DNA of 64,000 bases from Silene latifolia (taxonomy: Eukaryota; Streptophyta; Magnoliopsida; Caryophyllales; Caryophyllaceae): contig NC_133526.1 in assembly GCF_048544455.1 (NCBI RefSeq), forward strand, positions 8,696,001-8,760,000, read 5' to 3'. The notes below the pieces were generated by a model. That model was not told where the DNA came from, did no database searches, and worked only from the letters and a program-made list of their open reading frames with translations. This document shows, in pieces, positions 11,155-22,856 of the stretch (position 1 is the stretch's first letter; each line of letters begins with the position of its first letter). Both the position numbers and the translations under genes were made by a program.

Positions 11155-13190
11155 TCAAGTTGGAGCGTGGAGCTTTGAAACGCCCAACTTGGATAGTAGC
11201 TCGTCAAAAGGGATATGCCCGAGGGCCTTCGTGAAGATGTCAGCGAGCTGTGATTTCGTGTGCACATATTTAGTAGTGATTGTGCCTTTTTGTATTTCAT
11301 CCCGTATGAAATGACAATCAACCTCGATGTGCTTAGTACGTTCGTGAAAGACCGGGTTGCTTGCAATATGAAGTGCGGATTGATTGTCGCAATGTAATTG
11401 TATAGGCTCGGCATGAGGTATTCCAAGAAAATTGATTAAGCCTTTGAGCCATTTTAATTCGCACGTTGTGTATGCCATGGCGCGATATTCGGCTTCAGTG
11501 GATGAGAGAGATACGGTTGGTTGTTTCTTTGTTTTCCACGATATGGGCGATGTGCCGAGATAGACAATATAAGCAGAAAGAGACCGTCGGCTCTTTGGAC
11601 ATGAAGCATAGTCCGAGTCACAATATGCCCGGAGATGGAGATTTGACTCTGAGCGAAGTAATATTCCTTGGCTCGGAGATCCTTTAAGGTAGCGAACAAC
11701 TTGGAGCGCGGCATTCCAGTGATCTTTTGTAGGAGCGTGCATAAACTGGGCCAAGATATGGACGGAGTAGATGAGCTCGGGTCGAGTAATGGATAGGTAG
11801 ACCAACCGGCCCACAAGGCGGCGATAGGGTTGTGGGTCGTGTAAGAAAGGTGCCGTAGAGAGAGACAATTGATGGTTGGGGTCCATGGGGATATGTGCTG
11901 GTCGTGCCCCTAGGAGCCCTGTTTCTGTGAGTATATCAAGTGCGTACTTGCGTTGTGACACAAAGATTCCCGAACTGTTTCTTGCAATTTCGAGACCAAG
12001 AAAATATTTTAGGTTACCGAGATCCTTCATATGGAAGCATTGGCTTAGGTAGTCCTTGAATTTAGTAATGACCTCGTTATTATTTCCACAAATAACGAGA
12101 TCGTCGACGTAGACAAGTACGTGGATTTCCGTGGTAGAGGTAGACATCGAGAATAGAGAATGATCGCAAGGACATTGTTTAAAACCATATTTAATCAAGG
12201 CAGAAGCAAGTTTAGCATACCAGCATCGTGGGGCTTGGCGGAGGCCGTAGAGAGACTTTCGTAGGCGTAAAACCAAGCCGTCGTTAGGTGCTTGAAGACC
12301 GGGTGGTAATTTCATGTAGACTTCTTCGTTAAGATCACCATGAAGGAAGGCGTTATGAACGTCCATTTGGTGGATAGTCCATTGTTTGGCGGCAGCAATA
12401 GCAAGAAGAATGCGAACCGTGACAAGTTTTATTGTGGGTGCGAAAGTTTCATTGTAATCGACCCCTTCAACTTGACGATTTCCCATAATGACCAAGCGAG
12501 CTTTGTATCGTTCGATCGTACCATCAGCGTTGTATTTAATCTTGTACACCCATTTGGAGCCTATTGCCTTTTTGTTTGATGGCAACGGCTCGAGGGTCCA
12601 AGTTTGATTTTTTTTCAAGGGCATCGAGCTCGAGTTGCATTGCCTTTTTCCATTCGGGTACCTGTACTGCATCTTTAAAACAACTAGGCTCGTGATGTTT
12701 AGTCACGGCCGACAAAAAAGCTTGATGTTTAGGGGAAAACTTCGCATAGTTTATATAATGAGCAATCGGAAATTTGGTACCTGAGGACGGTGAGGATGCG
12801 GCGAGCACGTGAGATGATGGACGGTTTGGTTGAACAAAATCTTTAAGATTGGAATTCGGAATCTTGAGACGATGGCCACGGCCTAATAAAGGCGGGTTGT
12901 CTGGGGTGTTGTTTTGTGGTGGTTGAGAGGCGGTAGAGGGGGTGTCGGACGTGGTTGTGACGGGGGTCGATTCGGGTGGTGAAGTGGTGGGTGAGGGTTG
13001 TCGAATAAGGACAGCCTCATCAATTGGTTGAAGAGTGTCTTTAAGAAAAGAAGAAGTGGTGGTTTCAGCATCGTGAATGTCGAGAGATTGGTACGGAAAT
13101 ACATTTTCAATGAAAACAACATCCCGAGACTCAAAGTAAGATCCGGTGTTTAAGTTATATAGACGCCATCCTTTCTTACCAAATGGGTAT
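11155..13190 (-). pseudogene. Copia A reverse transcriptase-RNase H half (interrupted, one frameshift)
   Basis: This continues the polyprotein on the other side of the nested element. The first frame (13190 to about 12610) holds the integrase C-terminus and a Pro/Ser/Thr-rich linker. At an 8-base T run (12608-12615, poly-A on the coding strand) the frame shifts. The second frame, to the stop at 11155-11157, carries RT (QMDVHNAFLHGDL, catalytic YVDDL) and RNase H (CDSDYAS, SLSSTEAEY, CDNQSA). The frameshift in a homopolymer could be real or a sequencing slip. Otherwise the RT/RNase H part is clean, matching the young LTRs. Confidence 0.9.
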
Positions 13191-14688
13191 TGATAAGCCA
13201 ATTACTAGGTCGCTAAATACTAGAATTAGACTACCAAATTAACAATTTATAAGCCTAACTATACTCTAGATTACTCCAATTGATAAAGCAATATAGTGCA
13301 AGTAAGGGTCGATCCCAAGAGAAGGTCTTTTAAGCTAATTACTAGAATTGTAAACTATTGAATACTAATGACAAGTGTATAAACAAACAATGGTTATCAA
13401 CAATGACAAACAATAGATGAACATAGATAAAGGGGGGGTTTTGAGTTGATTGGTAACATGAAAACAAAGTAAAGTTGCAATCTTTTTCTAACAAGCAATA
13501 TGACAAACACTTGGTGAGTAAGAAAATTCAATATTAAAGAGGACTTGGTGTAACAAGGCTCAACAACTACTTCCTAAGCATAAAGATCCTCTCTTTTCCT
13601 TCCCTCAACAATTACTCAACTACTAATGTAAGATAATGACTACTTACTCCTAAGCTAGAGTAGTTGGTCCTACTAATATGGTCACCCAATTGAAAACCAC
13701 AACAAGGTTTGCATAAAAGAGCATTAAGAACAAAAGCCAAACAAAAGTACCAAGATTAATCCTTTAGGAGGCTTAATCCAACTATCCCAAGGAGCAACAT
13801 ACAAGTTCCACTCACAAAGATACAAACTTTAATCCAACTTCATAAAGATGCAAGCTTGCTACAAGGATTGCAATAGTAAGATGATTAACATGCAAGGTTC
13901 ATGACTCCTAACATAGTAACATCCAACATAAACAATGAAATCAAGGAAACATGTAATAATTATTGAGGAAAGGTTAAGAGGTTCTTACAAACTTAAGGAG
14001 AGTAGTGTCTCACCAAATTACATCAAGAAAAAGGTCTAGCCTTCCATAACCATGGATGAATCCAAGAGTTGTGGAAAGATTGACATGAAAATCCAATAAA
14101 AGCTTACAACTTTTACCCAAATACTAAATATTCTTCTCATACAAGTCTTTTGTGATTTTCTAATAATTAGGAGATTAGATGATAATGGGAGAGTTCAAAA
14201 CATGGGGTATATATATGGCTGCACTCTTTTCTAGGTTAAAGACCGAGATGGGCCTTCAACTTCCACAAAACACGGTCCTTCAATTTCGCGAGACAGACAA
14301 AACCGCAGGCTCCGGTGGCAACCGCATGCTCCGGTGCAGACCGCAGGCTGCGGTTGGGCCTGATGCTTTTTCCTCATTTTCTTGTCATCACCTTGATCCC
14401 CCTTTGTCTTGGTTCCGTTGGTAAAGGGTTCTTCACGATGAATCTATCCCGTTCCTTTGAGCTTGGGTCGGGACTTAGGAAGCTTGTCTCGACCTTGACT
14501 AGTTGACCGCTCGGCTTTGACTTTGGTTGACTTTTAAGTTGACTTCGCGCCTTTGTATCCTAAAAATCATAGCTAACTCAAGCAAGCAATCAAACCAAAA
14601 CTTCCTTATTTCAATGACAAACCACTCCATTTGACCGCTTAGATTACCTAACGACACTTAATTAACTCGACTCTATTTGACGCTATCA
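13191..14688 (-). repeat. 3' LTR of the nested element
   Basis: 1498 bp, near-identical to 18063-19560; differences were noticed at about 14030 (CATCAAG vs CACCAAG) and about 14574 (AGCTAAC vs AGCCAAC). It carries three GC-rich palindrome-like words of the form CCGCAGGCT(C/G)CGGT at about 14302-14360. Confidence 0.9.
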
Positions 14689-15279
14689 AATACCCCCACA
14701 CTTAGACTTTTACTCGTCCCGAGTAAAACCCGAAACAAGCAATAGATGAAGTCCAAGAACTAGTGTAGGTGTAATTGACCACTCTTCCCTCACTACAACC
14801 TTCTTATAACTCCCTCTTAAACAATCCACCAATTGAACCGAAAAATCTAGACTCAAAGTTTTACACACTCTCTTCTCTCACTCCCCCTCCTTATTACTCC
14901 CTCTTACAAAGACACGACATACCACCGACTCCGACTCATTACGCAACTCCACCCTTCTTATATCACCACAAGAGATGGCCACTCTCACCTTATCCCAAGG
15001 TGGAAGCAAAGTGGCCTAAGCAACTCCTAAATTATCCTATTACACCGCTTATATCACCCCCTTATCACTCCAAGCAAAGTATGATCATGCTACTTGGTTG
15101 GCCACACTCCTATGCAAATCAACAACCAAAGTAGCCTAAACAAAAATCCACCAATTTGGGACAAGTATTTGTGACTCAAAAGAAATTAAATCCTAGACCT
15201 AACCTCCTTCCAAGACCCTCCTTATCACTCCCTTCTTATCCCTCCATCTTTTTGGTGGTGCATTTTCAATTTTTCAATT

Positions 15280-15475
15280 TTTTTGGTGAAAATCCCTCAT
15301 TTTGCCTAAGGTGCCCTTTCGGGTTTTCACCTTAGCTTTACCTTTCCTCTCATGGTGGCTCGCAACTCAATTTTTCATTTTGCCCGGAACGCCCTTTCGG
15401 GTTTTCATTCCGTCCTCGGCCACCTTCCCAATCTTGCCTTAGGTGCCCACCCTTGTGGGTTTTCACCTAGCCGGG
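15280..15475. repeat. Three hairpin-like GGTGCCC...GGGTTTTCACC units
   Basis: Units near 15310 (AAGGTGCCCTTTCGGGTTTT), 15385 (GAACGCCCTTTCGGGTTTT) and 15438 (TAGGTGCCCACCCTTGTGGG) each can form a small stem (GCCC/GGG with flanking AGGTG/CACCT). A 29-nt poly-T tract follows at about 15484-15512. They lie between the ORF stop and the 3' LTR of the minus-strand element, that is, in its 3' untranslated leader to the PPT. Confidence 0.55.
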
Positions 15476-15481
15476 ATTTTC

Positions 15482-15514
<33 letters not shown>

Positions 15515-15614
15515 ATTAAACAACAAGGAAATGTACATATGTTACAATTCAAAATCCTCCCCCACACTTACATTCCACATTGTCCTCAATGTGGAGGAGT
15601 CACAAACTTTTTCT

Positions 15615-17384
15615 TCAAGAATGAGAACCCGAGGCACCCCCTTGATCATAGGTGCCTTGGTTCTCCCATCTTCTTTCTCGTCTTTCTCTTTCTCTTGTTG
15701 CCCGGGCATAGCTTTGGTCCACAAATTCTTGGGTGATGGAGGGTGGGGTTGGTGGTTGAAGAGACATGCCAAATAGTCCACTAACTATCCCAAGGGTGTC
15801 CTCTTGGGTCCTTGCATCGTGGTATGAATCTTGGACATATTCATGATATCTTGCATTTTGGAACCCAAATTGGTGGTCCATTTGGCCCTTCCACTCATTT
15901 TGTTCTTTTCACATGTTCGCATTAGCCGTCATTGTTTGGTCAAGTTGTTGTTGCCAAAGACGGTTAGCTTCTTGATTGGCAATCATTTCTCTCATCAAGA
16001 CCGTTTGAGTTGATGCGGCCTCCTCTATCAACCTTCCCCTTTCATCAACCACCCTTCTCCATTGATCTAGGTTCTCTAATCTTGGGGTTTGTTGTTGTTG
16101 CCAAGCCCGGTTCTCTTCCACCCTCCCACTAATAGTGGTAAAAACCTCCCTTGTATCTTTGAAGTAGTCATACATAGCTTGTTGCCAAGGGGCAACCGAG
16201 GTAGAGCTTCCCCCCGCTTCATACATAGGGGTGTCTTAATGGGTGGTGTGAGTAGAGAAGGGGGGTTGGTGGGAGGTACTCTCAAGGTGGTGAACCTCAT
16301 GTGCCCCTTCTCCTCTTTCTTCTTCTCTTCCTTTTTGACTTTGAGCTAACAAGTTGGGTGCCTCCGGATCGGGATGGCAAAAGAATTCACGTGCCATGTG
16401 CCCGCTTGGTAGTGGGCGGCGTGGTGGCCTAGGGAGAATTAGGTAGCCTTGTTCATGTGCTCCCAACCATATTCCTCTCAAGGGTCTTGTACTAAGAGTG
16501 TGGAACATCTTGTATTTCTCAAGAGCCATGCTATGGTACACATTAAAGCCCCCACACTTGTTCACCTTTTGATTGCCGGGGACACCCCCATCATAGTAAT
16601 CCACAAAGAAAGATATTAACCCACCTTGGTTAATTTTTCCACCCCCTTGCTTGGTGCGATGTTTGATGCAAGAATCAATGAAGAGCTTAGCCCAATCCGG
16701 GCACCCAACTCCTTCCGGCAACATGGCATAAATCCAAGACCTCACGGTTCGGTTGACTTTTGTGGGCTCACCCACGGAAGTGAAAAGAGAGGTGAGAAAA
16801 CGGCCTAACAAACGGATGACGGGATTGGTTATTTGAGAAACTTTGTCATCTTTGTTTGTGACTCTCGTACCCGTTAGTTCCTCCCACAAATACTCAAGTC
16901 TACCCGGGGCCACAACAATGTCGGAAGGGGGCATGGAAAAATGAAGTATTTTCCTAATGGTGTCATAGGTCTCCGTATGCCACTTCTTGTTCAAACGGAA
17001 TTTCACAACTTTCTCACCACTCTCCGGCACAATCTCCTCGGATACCGTAGCAATGAACTCATAAGCATAGGAACGGTAAGTGTCGTGCCAACCATCATCG
17101 GTCAAGTAGTACTCAAGTCCAACCTTCCTCATCATAGGCCTAGCAATTTCCATGAACCCAAGAGTCTCCAAAGTGTCGTCATCAAGGAAAGTGGTGGTAA
17201 TAAGGGGATGGCGTCTAGGCTCTACTAGCCGGTCATGAATTTTTTTGTGTTTGGCGGTCATGTTTTCCCACCCCAAGTATACCTCCTCGCACTCATCCTC
17301 ACTACCCTCTTCAATTTCTTCCTCCGGCTCCTCCACCACTCGTCTCTTACCTTTCCTAGAAGTAGGTTCTCTTGTTCTTGTCAT
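15615..17384 (-). pseudogene. Plant-transposon-type ORF of the nested element, two in-frame stops
   Basis: Preferred start ATG 17384 (MTRTREPTSRKGKRR); an alternative in-frame ATG lies at 17420. It opens with basic then very acidic residues (EEPEEEIEEGSEDE). Next comes a globular region with PRRHPL, TLETLGF, GLEYYLTDD and YRSYAYEFIATV blocks that resembles the ORF1/'putative plant transposon' domain found with Athila-like and LARD elements. A Gln-rich coiled-coil-like C-terminus (WQQQ, RLIEEA) follows. The frame is broken by TAA near 16236 and TGA near 15909, yet the same frame continues after each for about 105 and about 90 codons with protein-like composition. The function is unknown; a gag-like or structural role is only inference. 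Confidence 0.6.
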
Positions 17385-18062
17385 TGTGCCTACAAGGAAG
17401 TTAGAGACTACAAACAACAATAATCACTCAAAATTTGTTTTGCACTCTTTGAGGCAAATCAACAAACACCTTGAGTGCACTAACTTAAGGAAAGTGTAAA
17501 TGGTGTTTTGATGATTCCTCTAACCTTACCCAGAAAAATTTTACTACCAACAAGACAAGTAACAACAAATAAACAACAATAATCCAAATAATTAACTAAA
17601 CTAAGCTAATTTTCGAATTAAAAACAAGTAAGCATTGAAAGTTTGGTTTGGTGGTTATACCTCCCCGAATTCCACAAATTATTGCTTGTTGTTGTTAATT
17701 GATGCTAGTAAACTCCTTCTTGACCCTTAAATTTTCCTCTTGAAGCTTCAATTGATACCCGGATTTTCTAGGGTTCTTGAACAAAATTGGGGAAATTCTG
17801 AAATTTGAGCGATTTTGAAGAGATTAAGGGGTGTTAAAGAGGGAACGGAAGAGATTGGGGTAAGAATGAGTGAATGTGTTGGAAGTTTGAGTGATTTAGG
17901 AGGGATTTGATGAGATTTTGAGGGGTAAGGTTGTTGGTTGCTCTAGCTTTGGTCGACACAAATGAGGGGAACAAGGGGTGAGTCGGGTTTTTTTCTTAAG
18001 CTTTAGAAACAAAACAGGCAAAACCGCAGGCTGCGGTGGGGGCCGCAGGCTCCGGTAAAATT

Positions 18063-19560
18063 TGATAAGCCAATTACTAGGTCGCTAAATACTAGAATTA
18101 GACTACCAAATTAACAATTTATAAGCCTAACTATACTCTAGATTACTCCAATTGATAAAGCAATATAGTGCAAGTAAGGGTCGATCCCAAGAGAAGGTCT
18201 TTTAAGCTAATTACTAGAATTGTAAACTATTGAATACTAATGACAAGTGTATAAACAAACAATGGTTATCAACAATGACAAACAATAGATGAACATAGAT
18301 AAAGGGGGGGTTTTGAGTTGATTGGTAACATGAAAACAAAGTAAAGTTGCAATCTTTTTCTAACAAGCAATATGACAAACACTTGGTGAGTAAGAAAATT
18401 CAATATTAAAGAGGACTTGGTGTAACAAGGCTCAACAACTACTTCCTAAGCATAAAGATCCTCTCTTTTCCTTCCCTCAACAATTACTCAACTACTAATG
18501 TAAGATAATGACTACTTACTCCTAAGCTAGAGTAGTTGGTCCTACTAATATGGTCACCCAATTGAAAACCACAACAAGGTTTGCATAAAAGAGCATTAAG
18601 AACAAAAGCCAAACAAAAGTACCAAGATTAATCCTTTAGGAGGCTTAATCCAACTATCCCAAGGAGCAACATACAAGTTCCACTCACAAAGATACAAACT
18701 TTAATCCAACTTCATAAAGATGCAAGCTTGCTACAAGGATTGCAATAGTAAGATGATTAACATGCAAGGTTCATGACTCCTAACATAGTAACATCCAACA
18801 TAAACAATGAAATCAAGGAAACATGTAATAATTATTGAGGAAAGGTTAAGAGGTTCTTACAAACTTAAGGAGAGTAGTGTCTCACCAAATTACACCAAGA
18901 AAAAGGTCTAGCCTTCCATAACCATGGATGAATCCAAGAGTTGTGGAAAGATTGACATGAAAATCCAATAAAAGCTTACAACTTTTACCCAAATACTAAA
19001 TATTCTTCTCATACAAGTCTTTTGTGATTTTCTAATAATTAGGAGATTAGATGATAATGGGAGAGTTCAAAACATGGGGTATATATATGGCTGCACTCTT
19101 TTCTAGGTTAAAGACCGAGATGGGCCTTCAACTTCCACAAAACACGGTCCTTCAATTTCGCGAGACAGACAAAACCGCAGGCTCCGGTGGCAACCGCATG
19201 CTCCGGTGCAGACCGCAGGCTGCGGTTGGGCCTGATGCTTTTTCCTCATTTTCTTGTCATCACCTTGATCCCCCTTTGTCTTGGTTCCGTTGGTAAAGGG
19301 TTCTTCACGATGAATCTATCCCGTTCCTTTGAGCTTGGGTCGGGACTTAGGAAGCTTGTCTCGACCTTGACTAGTTGACCGCTCGGCTTTGACTTTGGTT
19401 GACTTTTAAGTTGACTTCGCGCCTTTGTATCCTAAAAATCATAGCCAACTCAAGCAAGCAATCAAACCAAAACTTCCTTATTTCAATGACAAACCACTCC
19501 ATTTGACCGCTTAGATTACCTAACGACACTTAATTAACTCGACTCTATTTGACGCTATCA
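18063..19560 (-). repeat. 5' LTR of the nested element
   Basis: 1498 bp partner of 13191-14688. Two more CCGCAGGCT-type words sit immediately inside it at about 18024-18058. Reading frames seen in both LTRs (for example 14179-14424 and 19051-19296) are duplicates of LTR sequence, not genes. Confidence 0.9.
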
Positions 19561-21625
19561 GGTATCCTATAAAAATGCATTTTTGGCTTTTAGAGGCAAA
19601 TTTGTCACGACTACGATTTAAGATCTTAGCATAACAAAGGCAACCGAAAACGCGGAGATTTTCCATAGGTGGGGGTTTGTTAAAAAGCATCTCATATGGT
19701 GTCTTACCGTTGAGCAGAGGAGTTGGCGTGCGATTAATTAAGTGTACCGCACTAAGAACACATTCACCCCAAAAAAATAACGGTAAGCTAGCTTGAAATA
19801 AAAGAGCGCGGGCGACGTTTAAAATGTGTCTATGTTTGCGTTCAACCCGGCCGTTTTGTTGAGGCGTATCGACATTAGAATTTTGAAATAGTATACCATT
19901 TTGATTAAAAAATTTTGTAAGACAACGAAATTCGCTACTGTTATCGCTTCGGATAATTTTAATTTTCTTGTTAAATTGCCTTTCTGTCATAGCAAAAAAA
20001 TTGAGCAAAGTTTGTTGTGTGTCACTTTTGTGACGCAAAAGATAGACCCATGTGGAGCGAGAAAAATCATCGACGATAGTTAAAAAATAAGTGGAGCCAC
20101 ATGATGCATTTTCGGAGTATGGTCCCCATAGATCGCAATGTATTAAATCAAAAATAGAGGCAGCTTTATTCGAGCTTAAATGAAAATTTTCACGCGTTTG
20201 TTTCGCGCGAAGACAAACGTCACAAGTTTTGCTATTAAATTGTTTGCTAGAATTGTTATTAATAAAAGGTAAAAAACGAGAAATGTGTGAGGAAGGGTGC
20301 CCCAACCTTTGGTGCCACAATACGGAAGAATCAGCTGACCCCACCATACAAGCCTGGACCGTGTCATTCCTTATTCCAGTCAAAAAATATAGTCCGTCAC
20401 GTTGCTCACCCGCACCAATCACTGTCTTCGAGGAACGGTCCTGAATAAGACATAGTTGATGTGAAAATTGTATGGTAAGGGTAGTATCCATAAGTAAACT
20501 TGATACAGAAATTAAATGACAATTTAATTTTGCAGCATAGAGAACATTTTTCAAAATTAAACGTTTGGATAAAATAATGTCGCCACATTGTGTGGCGAGA
20601 GTAAGGTCGCCATTTGGTAAACCAACAGAAAGCGGAGCAATGGATCGAATATTAGAAAAATGGTTTAAGGAACCTGACATGTGATGTGATGCCCCAGTAT
20701 CGATAATCCAAGACGGGAAAGAAAAATTAGAAAAATCAGAGGCATTACCGTGACTTCTGGCAGAGGTTGCACCATTTTTATGTTGCTGCCAAAGACGTGT
20801 AATTTCAGCCAGTTCCGTCGTATTAAGAGTATTAAGATCCACGTTGTCCATGACCGGTAAAGATGAGGAAGAGGAGGCTACAGGCACGGAACCATCTGGC
20901 TGACCAGATGACGCCATGTTTGCTCGCGGTAAGGCATTGCTTTGGGTCTGTCGGGTTCGTTCATAAGCAGCACGTCCTTGTATATCCGGAACAAAGATTG
21001 CCCGACTAAGGTCCGTATCATTGGGATCGACATAAATTCGGTCGCGGGGACGATCACCCCACCATTCGGGAAATTTTCCCGTTACTCGAAAACAGACCTG
21101 AAATTTATGACCGTATCTTTTGCAAGCAATACAGAAAGGACGAGGATTGGCGGGTTGAAAATTGGAATTAAAAATCAAATTTGGAGGACAAACTGTCTGA
21201 GAGTCACGCCCTCCCCCTGTTTGTGAGTTCAAGTCATAAGTAAGGGTCCTGTTAGTTTGACAATTATTCCCCCCCTTTGACTGTCGTGATGAATTATAGG
21301 TGCGGGAGGCAAAGGCCATGACATCGGGATTAGTGTCACTGGTATTTCGGGACAGAGCACGAAGCCCTTCTTCCTGCAATAGTCGATTATATATAAAATC
21401 AAAATTAAGAAGAGGAGTGATACCGAGTATTTGAGATCGTGCATTATCGAAGCGAGAATCCAGACCCATGAGGAAGTCCCTAGCCCGTTTCTTCTCGCGC
21501 GTTGCATCCATGAGAGTTACCCAGTTGCATTTGCACGGTTTAATACCCGTATTTTCAACATGGATGATTGAATATTGTTGTGATTGCGTGGGATTAATGA
21601 CTTCAGATTCGTTTGGATTTATCAT
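19561..21625 (-). pseudogene. Copia A gag-protease-integrase half (interrupted)
   Basis: The likely start is the ATG at 21625; an upstream in-frame ATG at 21793 lies in the LTR. In order on the minus strand: a shortened gag; a CX2CX4HX4C zinc knuckle (CIACKRYGHKFQVC); the aspartic protease motif DTGASHH; the GAG-pre-integrase LWHQRLGHP; and the integrase core with D (CDLWGPY), D (IRSDNSSEF) and E (NGRVERKHR). The frame is open up to the nested element at 19560 and then reads into foreign LTR sequence. The gag seems to lack its middle: an N-terminal segment joins abruptly to the CKCNW...FLMGLD segment, so about 100-150 residues may be missing compared with usual Copia gags. This is inference, not alignment. 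Confidence 0.88.
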
Positions 21626-21703
21626 GTTTCGATTTTTGAGGTTCGATTTTCGAGATAAGAAAAAAACGATATGGAGGCAGAGGAAAACCCTAGCCTGATA
21701 CCA

Positions 21704-21922
21704 TGTTAGTTTTGGAGAATGTTGAACGTGTATTATATGATAATTACTTGTGTTTGTAAGGTACATAGCTAAGTATTTATATATGCTATACAATTGATAT
21801 ATTTAAGGAATATATACACCAACAGCTATAATATATTGTAAAGGAGGAAATTAGCTTGATTGCCTTGATATGAGCTTGATATGCAACGGTCCTTTGCTTG
21901 GGAGATGGCAACGGCTCTATTA
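21704..21922 (-). repeat. 5' LTR of Copia A
   Basis: 219-bp copy identical by eye to the left LTR. On the minus strand the internal region starts right after it with TGGTATCAGG, matching the initiator-Met tRNA 3' end used as primer by most plant Copia elements. Confidence 0.92.
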
Positions 21923-21959
21923 GTGTCTTGATTAGTAACCGAGGTTATGAGGACATAAC

Positions 21960-22040
21960 CTTTATCTTAGGGGGTAGAATGTCACACCTTCAATTTTGGA
22001 AACCTATAATTATTTGTCTTATTTGATCTCATATCGACTA
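21960..22040 (+). mobile_element. Ty3-type PPT/LTR-edge remnant
   Basis: TTAGGGGGTAGAATGTCACACC (PPT then TGTCACACC) has the usual look of the boundary between the internal region and 3' LTR of a plant chromovirus. Only about 50 bp of LTR remain before the MULE starts. No coding remains here. Confidence 0.45.
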
Positions 22041-22048
22041 ATAATTTA

Positions 22049-22090
22049 CGGTGTTGCTCTTTCACATACGCCTTTTACTCTTTCACATAC
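22049..22090 (+). repeat. Left TIR of the MULE
   Basis: CGGTGTTGCTCTTTCACATA and the next 22 bases match the reverse complement of 27544-27585 at about 39 of 42 positions. The motif CTTTCACATAC occurs twice within the TIR. Confidence 0.88.
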
Positions 22091-22289
22091 TTTTTTTCAT
22101 AAAATTTCCATACTCTACCCTTTTCCTAAATCTAAACAAATTAGGTTTTTTATATACCATTCTCCTAAAATTAAAACCTAATCTTCTAAAACTTGAACAA
22201 TGGATTACAATTCTTCAATTAATGAAGTAATACTAATTTATTTAGCAATTATGTTGGTTATTTCTTATTAATTTTTTGATTTAAAATTG

Positions 22290-22675
22290 GGTTTATAATC
22301 AATTATGTTGGTGGTGGAAGGCATAGTGATTTGTGCGGTGGATTGTGGTGTTCAGAGCAGGTAGTATGGTGGACGACGGCGGTCGGAGCAGGAGTATGGT
22401 GCAGGGTGGTGGTCGGTGGTCGGAGCAGGAGTATGGTGCAGGGTGGTGGTCGGAGCAGTGAAGGGCAGTGTGGGGGAGGTGGAGTGCGGGGGAGGGTCGG
22501 AGCAGTGAAGGGCAGTGCAGGGTGGTGGTCGGTGGTCAGAACGACCGGCCATGGTAGGGCGGTGGTCGGAGTTGTAGGGGTGGGGCGTTGCGGGGGAGGG
22601 TGAGGGGTGGAGGAGTTGCAGGGGAGGGGGACTGCCGGGGAAAGGGAGTGCAGGGGAGGGGAGTCCGTCATGCAT
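22290..22675. repeat. GGTGGTCGGAGCAG minisatellite, left subterminal
   Basis: Repeats of the words GGTGGTCGG, AGCAGTGAAGGGCAGTG and GTATGGTGCAGGGTGGT in varied order. Open frames on both strands are Pro/His- or Gly-rich translations of the repeat and are not called as genes. Comparable G-rich DNA occurs at the other end of the element. Confidence 0.7.
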
Positions 22676-22856
22676 GCCTGCTCATTCGATCGCTTTTTTT
22701 TTTTTTTTTTTTTTTTTGAAAAGCATTATTAGTTTTTTTTAGAAATTCATAATTTTGTTTTTTTTAATAATTATTTATTGATTATTTTTATTTTTAGTTT
22801 GATCTTTGTGTTAATTCAGTAGATTAATTTACTTATTTTTATTTAATCGAAATTGT

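Larger units (their letters stand above)
13191..19560 (-). mobile_element. Nested non-autonomous LTR retrotransposon (LARD-like, one ORF)
   Basis: Two 1498-bp LTRs (13191-14688, 18063-19560) with ends TGATAA...CTATCA on the plus strand, flanked by TSD GGTAT at 13186-13190 and 19561-19565. Only about two differences were found between the LTRs, so it is very young and younger than the Copia A it sits in. The 3.4-kb interior has no protease, RT or integrase; it carries one minus-strand ORF related to Athila-type/plant transposon proteins. A G-rich PPT-like tract (GTGTGGGGG) next to the left LTR sets the minus orientation. No standard tRNA PBS was recognised. Confidence 0.9.
10930..21922 (-). 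mobile_element. Copia LTR retrotransposon A, with a nested element
   Basis: It is flanked by the 5-bp TSD GTGTC at 10925-10929 and 21923-21927. The LTRs (10930-11148 and 21704-21922, 219 bp) appear identical by eye, so the insertion is recent. On the minus strand the 5' LTR (right) ends CTAACA and is directly followed by the initiator-Met-type PBS TGGTATCA. A G-rich PPT (GAGGGGGG) precedes the left LTR. The LTR begins TA rather than TG on the element strand, which is unusual. The coding region is split by a 6370-bp element at 13191-19560. Without that insert the element would be about 4.6 kb. Confidence 0.93.

Noticed and set aside
14179..19378. Identical short frames at 14179 and 19051
   Set aside because: LTR duplicates of the nested element, containing the CCGCAGGCT words, not genes.
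22303..22675. Long Pro/His/Thr-rich frames on the minus strand and Gly-rich ones on the plus strand
   Set aside because: They read through a G-rich minisatellite; both strands are open because of biased composition.
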